Assembly (NCBI RefSeq): GCF_036662795.1
Contig: NZ_JBAFWZ010000052.1
Location: forward strand, 1-6,229
Origin: Lysinibacillus_B sp036662795
GTDB lineage: Bacteria; Bacillota; Bacilli; Bacillales_A; Planococcaceae
Length of the DNA stretch: 6,229 bases
Direction of reading: 5' to 3'
Each line of letters starts with the position of its first letter. Positions within the stretch are counted from its first letter, which is position 1. The notes below the pieces were generated by a model. The model was not told the DNA's origin. It did no database searches and saw only the letters and a program-made list of their open reading frames with translations. Below are positions 1 to 5,447 of this stretch, piece after piece. Position numbers and translations under genes: made by a program.

Positions 1-1
1 T

Positions 2-655
2 ACAGGAGTAAAAGGAGTCTCTTCCAATAAAACTATGGGTGGCAGTGGAAAGACGTCAAGTAGTTCTTGGAATAAGGGTACGGAAGAAGTTACTAAGACA
101 GGCAGCGGGTCTAACAGGTCATTTACTGGTGACATAATGGATTCATTTGAGGCCGCTAGATATGATGAGTATTGGAGAAATTCAGGTATAGGATCTAATG
201 CAACATATGATGGGTTTGTAAAAAGCAATCCTAAAAGTAACTTGGATGATTACCTAAAACTAGTTAAAGAAGAATCTCCGTGGCCTGATCGATTTTCACC
301 AAAACCTGTAACTCTAAAGTCAGGTTATACTTTTGAAATGGCCTTAGCTAAGGGACAAGGACCACAAACTCCTGGAAGATTTGGAACAGATGTCAATACA
401 ATTGAAGATGTTAATTTTGTTAGGAATAATTTAGCTGTTAAGGATGAATGGAAACCAACACTTGATAAAGTAGTTCAATATAAGGTTAAAGATGGAGTGA
501 GCATACCTGCTATTGAAGGTCCTGTTGGTCCACAAATCGACTTGGGAGCTAATAAATATTTAAATGGTGGAGCAAATCAAATCTACATACTTGTTGATAG
601 ACATGCAAATACGATGGATTATTTGGAAATTATTTCTGTAAGACCGATTAAATAA
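2..655 (+). CDS. C-terminal part of a polymorphic toxin (5' end outside window)
   Basis: The frame is open to the left edge, so the ATG at 35 is probably internal and this is the last 217 codons of a longer toxin. A Ser/Gly/Thr-rich linker (residues 1-30, counted from the ATG at 35) precedes a segment with YDEYW and SNATYDGFV, then the predicted toxin tip (about 90-206). The tip has GRFGT (114-118), VRNNLAVKDEW (129-139), EGPVGPQ (161-167) and NGGANQI (177-183). That order resembles the TNT/ADP-ribosyltransferase-like toxin pattern (G-R-F, R-x-x-L, a beta strand, then GG-x-x-Q). NAD hydrolysis or ADP-ribosylation is therefore a possible activity, by inference only. An immunity gene starts 14 bases after the stop. 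This is the only toxin in the window whose frame is undamaged as far as can be seen, so it is probably the currently active tip. An LXG N-terminus upstream is likely but not visible. Confidence 0.8.
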   Translation, partial: TGVKGVSSNKTMGGSGKTSSSSWNKGTEEVTKTGSGSNRSFTGDIMDSFEAARYDEYWRNSGIGSNATYDGFVKSNPKSNLDDYLKLVKEESPWPDRFSPKPVTLKSGYTFEMALAKGQGPQTPGRFGTDVNTIEDVNFVRNNLAVKDEWKPTLDKVVQYKVKDGVSIPAIEGPVGPQIDLGANKYLNGGANQIYILVDRHANTMDYLEIISVRPIK

Positions 656-669
656 GAAGGAGTAGAAAT

Positions 670-1212
670 ATGATTAGAAACTTACAATATTCAAAAGAAC
701 AGGTAAGTTGGAACTTTAGGCAAAAAGAAGTTAATGTAAAATTAAATAATGTAATTTTCGCCTCAGAGGATAAAGAAAATAATTATATCAGAATTGATTC
801 TGGGGAGAATTTTGAAACTAAAAAGGTATATTTATTCGATTTTATCGGTAATTTATTAATGAGTTATGATATAGAAAAAGGACACATGGCTTGGAAATAT
901 AATTCTTCTGAGAAAGAGATGGATATTCAAAACCTGTTACAGGTAGGATATTTCCCTCAAAAAAATATGTTTCTGACAATGTACCAAGGAAAGAATAGAG
1001 AAGTAGCAGCCTTTGATTTAAATGGTGACTTTTTGTTTGAAGTTATTAAACCAGAGGGATTTGAAATGATGTACTTTCAAGAATTTAAAGATTATGTATC
1101 TGTAGTCTGTGATGGAGATGATAGTCAAGTTGACAAGTTTGGGAGAAGAAGATTTAACTTTCAATTGAATGCAGATACAGGTTATTTAACAAAAGAAGGC
1201 CTTGCTTATTAA
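670..1212 (+). CDS. Predicted immunity protein for the upstream toxin
   Basis: This 180-residue soluble protein has no signal peptide or membrane segment, so it should act in the cytoplasm. The site GAAGGAG (656-662) sits seven bases before the ATG and nearly touches the toxin stop, so toxin and immunity gene are almost certainly co-transcribed and translationally close. The protein looks beta-rich, with two blade-like repeats of the form (L/A)FD-x-x-G-(N/D)-x-L: LFDFIGNLL near residue 55 and AFDLNGDFL near 115. It ends with FQLNADTGYLTKEGLAY, which looks like another strand-turn-strand unit. I do not recognise a named family. The immunity role is inferred from position, size, solubility and the toxin-immunity gene order typical of these loci. 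A terminator follows at about 1401. Confidence 0.75.
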   Translation: MIRNLQYSKEQVSWNFRQKEVNVKLNNVIFASEDKENNYIRIDSGENFETKKVYLFDFIGNLLMSYDIEKGHMAWKYNSSEKEMDIQNLLQVGYFPQKNMFLTMYQGKNREVAAFDLNGDFLFEVIKPEGFEMMYFQEFKDYVSVVCDGDDSQVDKFGRRRFNFQLNADTGYLTKEGLAY

Positions 1213-1489
1213 ATTTAAGGCAAGTTAAATAGTGTCCTAATATTAAAGTATTCGCTTAGATGTTTGTATGGATGTATATGTTGGAAAATTTTTTAAACTG
1301 AAATTGCTAAGTATATAAAGCGATAAAAAGGTAAAAGAACATAGAAAAAGGAATGTATTAAGCAATACTTATTAAAAATGATTTCTAAACTAATAATTAA
1401 GCACTTGAACGCCATTTAGGTATCAGGTGTTTTTTTATTAGATATGAACGATTTAAAAATGATAACGCGGTATGTAAGGTGGTTGATTT
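1213..1489. other. Intergenic stretch between cassette 1 and cassette 2
   Basis: AT-rich DNA without a credible gene. It holds the terminator at 1401-1436. A TATAAA at 1314-1319 is -10-like but has no good -35 box at the right distance. At the right end, frame 1443-1493 reads YERFKNDNAVCKVVDL before a stop. This may be the out-of-frame upstream continuation of the toxin remnant that starts at 1490, but the match is too short to assert. Confidence 0.4.
1401..1436 (+). terminator. Rho-independent terminator after cassette 1
   Basis: GCACTTGA (1401-1408) pairs with TCAGGTGT (1423-1430) in an 8-bp stem with two G-U pairs, followed by a run of T (to 1436). It lies about 190 bases after the first immunity gene and on the same strand, so it probably ends the transcript of the active toxin-immunity pair and insulates the orphan cassettes downstream. 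Confidence 0.65.
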
Positions 1490-1983
1490 ATGACAGTTGA
1501 TGTTATTAAGTCATTAACTCCGTCGCAAATACAACATAAATTCTCCACAACCCCAAAGTTTGTAGCAGATGTAGATTTGATGCAGGAACAAGAATACGGA
1601 CAGGAACTGTAAATCCACTCTCATGGCTTAAAAAAACATATACAGATGGCCAATATAGAACGGTTATCACGAATGAAAGTATTAGGGTATACCTTACTTT
1701 CGGCGGTAAGGCAGGAGGGGATGGGGCTTTCGCTACTACGGTACCTGCCTCAAACAGAATATCAAGTAAAATAGATTCTGCTCTTTTGCCGGAGTGGAAG
1801 AATAGTAGTCAGTATGAGGCAGTTATTGAAATACCTAAAGGTACAGAATTAAATATCGGTAAAGTAGAGCAACAAATGACTCAGACGGGTACGGTTTTTA
1901 AAGGAGGAGGGGATCAAATTTTACTACCACAGAATTGGCCAAATGAATGGATAAAAGAAATTAGGGAAGCCCCAAGCAGATAA
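1490..1983 (+). pseudogene. Mosaic remnant of two toxin tips with a one-base frameshift
   Basis: The frame from ATG 1490 reads SLTPSQIQHKFSTTPKFVAD and VDL, then runs to a stop at 1610. From about 1579 the next frame continues the sense with DAGTRIRTGTVNPLS and stays open to TAA 1981. One lost base in GATTT(A/G)GATGC would restore a single protein of about 164 residues. The first part (tip A) resembles the end of known tips that finish with V-x-(A/P)GT-R/K-IRTGTVNP plus a glycine-rich GGG-x-Q motif; here that last motif is missing. The sequence then switches to a second domain (tip B) with YRTVITNES, DGAFATT, IDSALLPEWKN, YEAVIEIPKGT and a GTVFKGGGDQILLPQNW ending. The TTG at 1786 is internal to this domain and is not a real start. 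The ATG at 1490 has no good ribosome site. Tip B is probably the partner of the immunity gene at 2000. Enzymatic activity is unknown; an ADP-ribosyltransferase-like fold is possible. Confidence 0.75.
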
Positions 1984-1999
1984 GGAAAGGAAGAAGGGT

Positions 2000-2290
2000 A
2001 TGTCAAAAGATGAAAAGCAGAATAGGTTACTTATACAGTTAAGAAAGGTACTAGCTCTTTTAAAGGAGCAGTATATTACACAACCTACACCCATGCTCGA
2101 AATGATTATTTCACGTTATCAACATGCTAATGATATGTTGGAGAACAGTAATATTGAAGACCTAAAAAAAGACATGTTCAGGATCAGTGGTTCAGTAAGA
2201 GCATATTTGGAATCGTACAGTGATTATATGAATCCAGTGCTTGGTGAAATGGATAAGGCCGAGAATATGCTTAAAGATATTTTTTCTTGA
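2000..2290 (+). CDS. Predicted orphan immunity protein (partner of tip B)
   Basis: This 96-residue protein appears entirely helical and soluble, with no signal sequence or membrane span. A purine-rich ribosome site (GGAAAGGAAGAAGGG, 1984-1998) fills the 16-base gap between the toxin-remnant stop and the ATG. The C-terminal half contains SGSVRAYLESYSDYMNPVLG and then MDKAENML, a conserved-looking helical core. Its position directly behind tip B, small size and helical make-up suggest cytoplasmic neutralisation of that toxin. I do not know a family name. Unlike the toxin before it, this gene is intact, which fits selection to keep immunity against siblings that still carry tip B. No promoter was identified, so how it is transcribed is unclear. 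Confidence 0.7.
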   Translation: MSKDEKQNRLLIQLRKVLALLKEQYITQPTPMLEMIISRYQHANDMLENSNIEDLKKDMFRISGSVRAYLESYSDYMNPVLGEMDKAENMLKDIFS

Positions 2291-2461
2291 AAATTATGCT
2301 ACCCACTGCTGAATGAACTACTCATCCAAATAATAAAGCACTTAAACCATGTCATACCAGATAAAGATTTGGACAATTCAATTGTACGCGCAACAATAAT
2401 TGAATCTTATATACTAGGCAAAGCAAACACAACCGTATTTCCCTCAAGAGCCTACTGTTAA
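2291..2461 (+). pseudogene. Orphan coding fragment directly after the immunity gene stop
   Basis: The same frame stays open for 56 codons after the TGA at 2288, up to TAA 2459-2461. It includes protein-like text such as NELLIQIIKHLNHVIPDKDL and RATIIESYILGKANTTVFPS. In DNA this AT-rich an open run of this length is uncommon by chance. It has no start codon with a ribosome site. It may be a truncated immunity or toxin piece left by recombination. The alternative, that it is a readthrough tail of the preceding gene, is less likely because the preceding protein looks complete. No family was recognised. Confidence 0.35.
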
Positions 2462-2482
2462 TTTAAAATACAATCTGATAAT

Positions 2483-2510
2483 TTGTAAAAAAGTTTGATA
2501 AATTTATAAT
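2483..2510 (+). promoter_or_regulatory. Possible sigma-A promoter
   Basis: TTGTAA (2483-2488) and a perfect TATAAT (2505-2510) are separated by 16 bases. AAGTTTGAT occurs twice (2491-2499 and 2512-2520), 21 bases apart, around the -10 box. Downstream there is an AAGGAG ribosome-like site (2549-2554) but no ATG after it, and then the hairpin at 2564-2603. The promoter may belong to a deleted gene or drive a short RNA. AT-rich DNA produces such matches easily. Confidence 0.35.
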
Positions 2511-2554
2511 GAAGTTTGATTAAAATCACGCCTGTTGCTATTCGTTTCAAGGAG

Positions 2555-2603
2555 AAAAAAGTAAACACTTGCAATTGTACTTATAAGCTCAACTGCAAGT
2601 GTT
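2555..2603 (-). terminator. Terminator of the minus-strand lipoprotein gene, possibly bidirectional
   Basis: AACACTTGCA (2564-2573) and TGCAAGTGTT (2594-2603) form a perfect 10-bp stem; three more pairs form inside after one mismatch. Read on the minus strand the stem is followed by TTTAC and six T (complement of 2555-2560), about 20 bases after the lipoprotein stop. On the plus strand the tail ATTTTCTT is weaker, so it may also stop transcripts coming from the left. Confidence 0.75.
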
Positions 2604-2624
2604 ATTTTCTTATGCACCTTTATT

Positions 2625-3422
2625 TTATTTAATGCCAAAGTAAGCACTTTTTGAACCACTCTTGCCATCGCTTTCATTAGGGAAAGTAGTTACTTTTAAT
2701 ACATACTTATCGAAGTCTTTTACCATTGGAAAAACTCCACGTAATTGATATGTATTACCCGCATTATACTTCTTCCCATTATCTCCTGTGCTTAGTAGTT
2801 TTTCTACATCACCTAATGCTAAATAGACCATATTGCTAGTATTGCTATCTATTCCTCCGCCTTCGATATTCTCTGCAAAGAAATCTATTTTTGCTCCTGC
2901 GATACCGTACTCAGTTTCAGGGAACTCTTTAGGAATCACTAGTTCATAGTCCAGTACGTTTAACTCAATATCTTCAGGTAACCCTAATACTTCTTTATTC
3001 ACTGCATCATGTTCAGAACCTTCCGCGTTGTTTTCCTCAATTGCTTTATTTACGTATGCAGCATCGCCGCTTTCGCTCGTAATTTTATTCAATTTCACAT
3101 AAACCGTATGATATTTATTATCAGCTACGGAGTACATACTTAACTTCATATATGTACCGAAAGGAACGGGTTTTTTCGGATCTAAAGCTTGTGTGAAATC
3201 TATTGCGTTGGCAATATCGCCACTTGTAGCTTCTTTTTCTCCACTTGTTTGTGTATCTTCTTTGTTTTCTTTATCCACTTCAACACTAGCTTGCTTTTCA
3301 TTATCAACATTCGTATCTGCTTGTTTCCCAGTGTCTTGCTTAGAAGTTTCGTCACTTCCGCACCCTGCTAACACGCCCATAATGACAATGCAACTAAGGT
3401 AAATTGCCGATAATTTCTTCAT
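2625..3422 (-). CDS. Secreted lipoprotein of unknown function
   Basis: A 265-residue protein with a type II signal peptide: MKK, a hydrophobic core (residues 4-19) and lipobox LAGC with the lipidated Cys at 21. It should be anchored on the outer face of the membrane. Residues about 22-75 are a charged, low-complexity D/E/K/Q/T linker. A folded part (about 76-265) contains FGTYMKLSMYSV, YELVIPKEFPE, VYLALGDVEKLL and YVLKVTTFPNES. The alternating strands suggest a beta-sandwich like those found in other Bacillus lipoproteins (DUF4352-type proteins come to mind), but I cannot assign it. The ATG is well supported by AGGGGG (complement of 3430-3435) seven bases upstream. It runs opposite to all other genes and has its own terminator, so it is an independent unit inside the toxin locus. 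A role in toxin secretion or protection is possible only by context. Confidence 0.85.
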   Translation of the reverse strand: MKKLSAIYLSCIVIMGVLAGCGSDETSKQDTGKQADTNVDNEKQASVEVDKENKEDTQTSGEKEATSGDIANAIDFTQALDPKKPVPFGTYMKLSMYSVADNKYHTVYVKLNKITSESGDAAYVNKAIEENNAEGSEHDAVNKEVLGLPEDIELNVLDYELVIPKEFPETEYGIAGAKIDFFAENIEGGGIDSNTSNMVYLALGDVEKLLSTGDNGKKYNAGNTYQLRGVFPMVKDFDKYVLKVTTFPNESDGKSGSKSAYFGIK

Positions 3423-3652
3423 ATAGTGTCCCCCTAACTTTAGCGATATTAACTCCCCACAATTAACAATTAACTCTTTTTGTGGAATACATTTACTTTT
3501 TTTCGTTGTAACAGAATATTTTTTTTATTAAAACAAAAATACCAATAATCGGTAACAATCACTCCTTGTTCCTACTTAAGAAATCTATCCCCTATTTCAT
3601 TTATCTTAGTCTTACGATACTTCCTAACTATCGTTGAAAGTGATATTGTTGA
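3423..3652. other. Divergent intergenic region upstream of the lipoprotein gene
   Basis: AT-rich DNA without a gene. It should contain the lipoprotein promoter on the minus strand, but no convincing -35/-10 pair was found. ATTAAC occurs three times (3448-3453, 3462-3467 and 3469-3474; GTTAAT on the minus strand) just before the ribosome site. An imperfect palindrome ACGATA/TATCGT lies near 3613-3635. No clear plus-strand promoter for the toxin fragment that follows was found. Confidence 0.4.
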
Positions 3653-3682
3653 TACTTTTTTAATTCACGCCCACAATCTTCT

Positions 3683-4558
3683 TTGGTAATAACAACTGCT
3701 GAAATTAATGTGTTTCCTTCAAATCTAAATACTCATCTTAACTCTCCAATCGAAGGGGAAGCCGAACTACAAGCATTCTTTGAAGAATACCTTAAAAACC
3801 CTCATCCAACAGATGATACAATCACATATGAGGGGATGCGAAGGGTTCTAGGTGGAAATGGTTCAGGCACAATAGATGGATTCGCTCCATTCGCAATGGC
3901 AAGTTATGAACTCTTTATTAAGGATTTTGTTACAATTGCGGACCCAAATGCTTCATTTGGAGAAAGTACAGAAGCACTACTGGCCATGACACCTGTTGGA
4001 AAATTAGCGAAAGGTGGAAAAACACTTAAAATCCTAAAACATTTAGACTCGGTTGGTGACGTAACTAAAAATACGAGGGCATTCCCAGAAATCACTCAGA
4101 AAGATATTGAACAACTTGGAGATTATATACAGAAGCTTGATAAGGGTACGGGGAACCTCAATGATCCATACATTGGGGTAAAACAAGCATCTGAATATTT
4201 AAAATCACAAGGAGTACCCCGTCAATTTAGAAAGACTACATTAGAATCATTTGAAATCGGTACAATTAGGCTTGATGTTGCTGGTTCAAATACTTATGGG
4301 TTAAGATTTTATGATGATATTAATGCTTCTGCAAAAGGAAGGTATTTATTTGAAACATTTTCACCACAAGTTAATAGAAGTAATTTAGCACTTCCACCAG
4401 ATTGGAATAGAATGACAGGTATTCAACAATGGAAAGTTAAACCAGACACAATTATAATTAAAGGAAAAGCAGGGTCGCAGTTTCAAATGGGAGATCAATA
4501 TATTGGAGGCGTAGAACAATGGTATATAACGAACCTCGAAAGCTTAATAAAACCATAA
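3683..4558 (+). CDS. 5'-truncated polymorphic toxin C-terminal region
   Basis: The frame is open from 3653 after a TGA at 3650. The only early start is TTG 3683, with no ribosome site, so this is probably a silent piece of a larger toxin gene. From TTG: residues 1-60 are linker, and about 61-120 (DGFAPFAMASYELFIKDF, then TEALLAMTPVGKLAKGGKTL) resemble the pre-toxin segment that precedes tips in Bacillus toxins. The predicted toxin tip covers about 165-291, with LDVAGSNTYGLRFYDD (197-212), KGRYLFETF (218-226), NRSNLALPPDW (231-241), KGKAGSQ (260-266) and IGGVEQW (274-280). The G-R-Y, L-A-L-P-P and GG-x-x-Q order recalls TNT/ADP-ribosyltransferase-like toxins; the activity is inferred only. The 3' end overlaps the immunity gene by 40 bases. 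The tip frame itself is undamaged, so it could be reused by recombination into an active toxin gene. Confidence 0.75.
   Translation: MVITTAEINVFPSNLNTHLNSPIEGEAELQAFFEEYLKNPHPTDDTITYEGMRRVLGGNGSGTIDGFAPFAMASYELFIKDFVTIADPNASFGESTEALLAMTPVGKLAKGGKTLKILKHLDSVGDVTKNTRAFPEITQKDIEQLGDYIQKLDKGTGNLNDPYIGVKQASEYLKSQGVPRQFRKTTLESFEIGTIRLDVAGSNTYGLRFYDDINASAKGRYLFETFSPQVNRSNLALPPDWNRMTGIQQWKVKPDTIIIKGKAGSQFQMGDQYIGGVEQWYITNLESLIKP
4505..4509 (+). promoter_or_regulatory. Ribosome binding site inside the toxin tip gene
   Basis: GGAGG lies nine bases before ATG 4519 and within the toxin codons for I-G-G-V. It decides the start of the immunity gene and keeps immunity synthesis independent of a functional toxin start. 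The toxin's conserved GG motif codons double as the Shine-Dalgarno sequence. Confidence 0.75.
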
Positions 4559-4806
4559 ACTTTATAGAAAAAGCTGATAAAGTGAAAATGAAGGTAGAGT
4601 GTGAAATTAAAGCTCACAAATTAGGTCAAGGTAAAGATGGAACGATAAGTCAACTTGAAAATTTCTATAAAGATATAGAACTAATGATTGAAAGTAAAAG
4701 CCATATCCCGTCATATCCAAGGGCTATTGTTGACTCTTGGGATTTTAATAGCGAACTTGGAAAACAATTATTAGATTTATATGAGGTATATAAGAAACTA
4801 AGCTAA
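4519..4806 (+). CDS. Predicted immunity protein overlapping the toxin gene
   Basis: A 95-residue, mainly helical, soluble protein with no signal peptide. It starts 40 bases before the toxin stop in another frame, served by GGAGG at 4505-4509. The C-terminal part contains SYPRAIVDSWDFNSELGKQL then LDLYEVYKKL. This YPR-x-IVDSWD-(F/Y)-x-SELG block looks like the conserved core of a small immunity family seen next to Bacillus toxin tips, although I cannot name it. The first 15 or so residues may be variable, because internal starts such as GTG/ATG near 4582-4590 also exist, but only the first start has a good ribosome site. Tight overlap with the toxin tip argues that the two travel as one recombination unit. 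Confidence 0.75.
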   Translation: MVYNEPRKLNKTINFIEKADKVKMKVECEIKAHKLGQGKDGTISQLENFYKDIELMIESKSHIPSYPRAIVDSWDFNSELGKQLLDLYEVYKKLS

Positions 4807-4939
4807 GATAACCACCATTGAAAGAAACACTAAAAAACTTCATCTAGGTAAACTTATTATCAGATATAAAAAGTGAAGACCCAAATATGTTTGGCAATTC
4901 TGTAGATCAAGTATTAAAAGCAATATAATGATAACCACC
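4807..4939 (+). repeat. Direct repeat GATAACCACC flanking a gene fragment
   Basis: GATAACCACC occurs at 4807-4816, one base after the immunity stop, and again at 4930-4939, where it includes the 5' arm of the terminator. The two copies are 123 bases apart and bracket the decayed fragment. Loss of the DNA between them would put the terminator directly behind the immunity gene, so the fragment may have been inserted or the terminator arm duplicated. Confidence 0.5.
4812..4928 (+). pseudogene. Decayed small gene fragment
   Basis: The frame reads PPLKETLKNFI, a TAG at 4845-4847, and then VNLLSDIKSEDPNMFGN followed by SVDQVLKAI and TAA 4926. The last part looks like the end of a small helical protein, perhaps another immunity gene, interrupted by a stop. 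No ribosome site precedes it. The fragment lies between two copies of GATAACCACC (4807-4816 and 4930-4939). Confidence 0.45.
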
Positions 4940-4972
4940 TTATTTGGCTAAAAACCTTTTAAGGTGGTTTTT
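4933..4972 (+). terminator. Strong rho-independent terminator
   Basis: AACCACCTTA (4933-4942) and TAAGGTGGTT (4960-4969) form a perfect 10-bp stem followed by T residues to 4972. It ends the transcript of the 4519 immunity gene and the fragment behind it. The next toxin remnant begins in its 3' arm. Confidence 0.85.
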
Positions 4973-5164
4973 AATCTAGTGCCTAGTATGTCAGATTATA
5001 ATGATGCTTTGAAAAAATCTTTAATGAATGCAGGTATGTCAGAAGTACAGGCTAATAAAGCAGTTTCAGAGGCTATTAAACAACAGATAAATACAGGATT
5101 GTTAGTTGATGATTCTGTACCTCGAATACCATGCAGAATTAATTTACCTGGACCCAAACCATAA
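4964..5164 (+). pseudogene. C-terminal remnant of a toxin tip
   Basis: The frame opens after TAA 4949. Its nominal GTG start (4964) lies in the terminator arm, and the ATG at 4988 has no ribosome site, so no real translation start is visible. From 4988 the protein reads SDYNDALKKSLMNAGMSEVQ, then a helical stretch (ANKAVSEAIKQQI) and a tail DDSVPRIPCRINLPGPKP. Helices followed by a Pro/Gly-rich basic end suit the last 55-60 residues of a polymorphic toxin; the catalytic part would be upstream and is lost. Family unknown. A GGAGG site and an intact immunity gene follow directly, which supports the toxin-tail reading. Confidence 0.5.
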
Positions 5165-5170
5165 TGGAGG
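5165..5170 (+). promoter_or_regulatory. Ribosome binding site for the TTG-start immunity gene
   Basis: TGGAGG lies nine bases before TTG 5180 and immediately after the stop of the toxin remnant. No ATG occurs in frame until 5304, so this site is what supports the TTG start. Confidence 0.65.
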
Positions 5171-5179
5171 ATTACTTAA

Positions 5180-5443
5180 TTGAAATTAGAAAACGAAATT
5201 ATTGAATCTTTATTGAACATTGATTTTTTATCTCATTCTAAGAGTTTAAATGTTGATTTTGAGCAAATCTTAAATTTAGAATCTGCTAGCAAAAATATTA
5301 ATGGCATGAAATGGGGGAATATCTGTCTAGAAAAAATAGGGGATGTCACTTCGTATTTATCTAAAAATCATAGGGAGTTGTACAATAAGAATTGGAATAA
5401 TTTAGCGATAGAAATAAAAAAATATTATTCCTATTATCAATGA
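5180..5443 (+). CDS. Predicted orphan immunity protein (TTG start)
   Basis: An 87-residue acidic-to-neutral, mostly helical protein without signal or membrane segments. It starts with TTG after TGGAGG (5165-5170), 15 bases behind the toxin-remnant stop. Visible segments are ENEIIESLLNIDFL, FEQILNLESASKNINGMKWG and WNNLAIEIKKYYSYYQ. I do not recognise the family. The immunity role is inferred from size, solubility and position behind a toxin tail. The frame is fully open although the toxin before it has lost its body. The next toxin remnant begins within five bases of its stop, so cassettes are stacked without spacers. Confidence 0.65.
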   Translation: MKLENEIIESLLNIDFLSHSKSLNVDFEQILNLESASKNINGMKWGNICLEKIGDVTSYLSKNHRELYNKNWNNLAIEIKKYYSYYQ

Positions 5444-5447
5444 TAAA

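Noticed and set aside
1281..1319. Promoter with TTGGAA and TATAAA in the first intergenic region
   Set aside because: The spacing is about 27 bases, far from the usual 16-18, and no other -35 box fits.
1786..1983. Separate 65-codon gene starting at TTG 1786
   Set aside because: The same frame continues upstream to 1579 with toxin-like sequence, so TTG 1786 is an internal leucine codon and not a start.
3189..3402. Two plus-strand open frames rich in Phe, Ser and Cys
   Set aside because: They lie opposite the low-complexity linker and signal region of the minus-strand lipoprotein gene, have no ribosome site and mirror its codons.
3904..4095. Minus-strand open frame of 63 codons
   Set aside because: It lies opposite the pre-toxin segment of the plus-strand toxin frame, and has no ribosome site or recognisable content.
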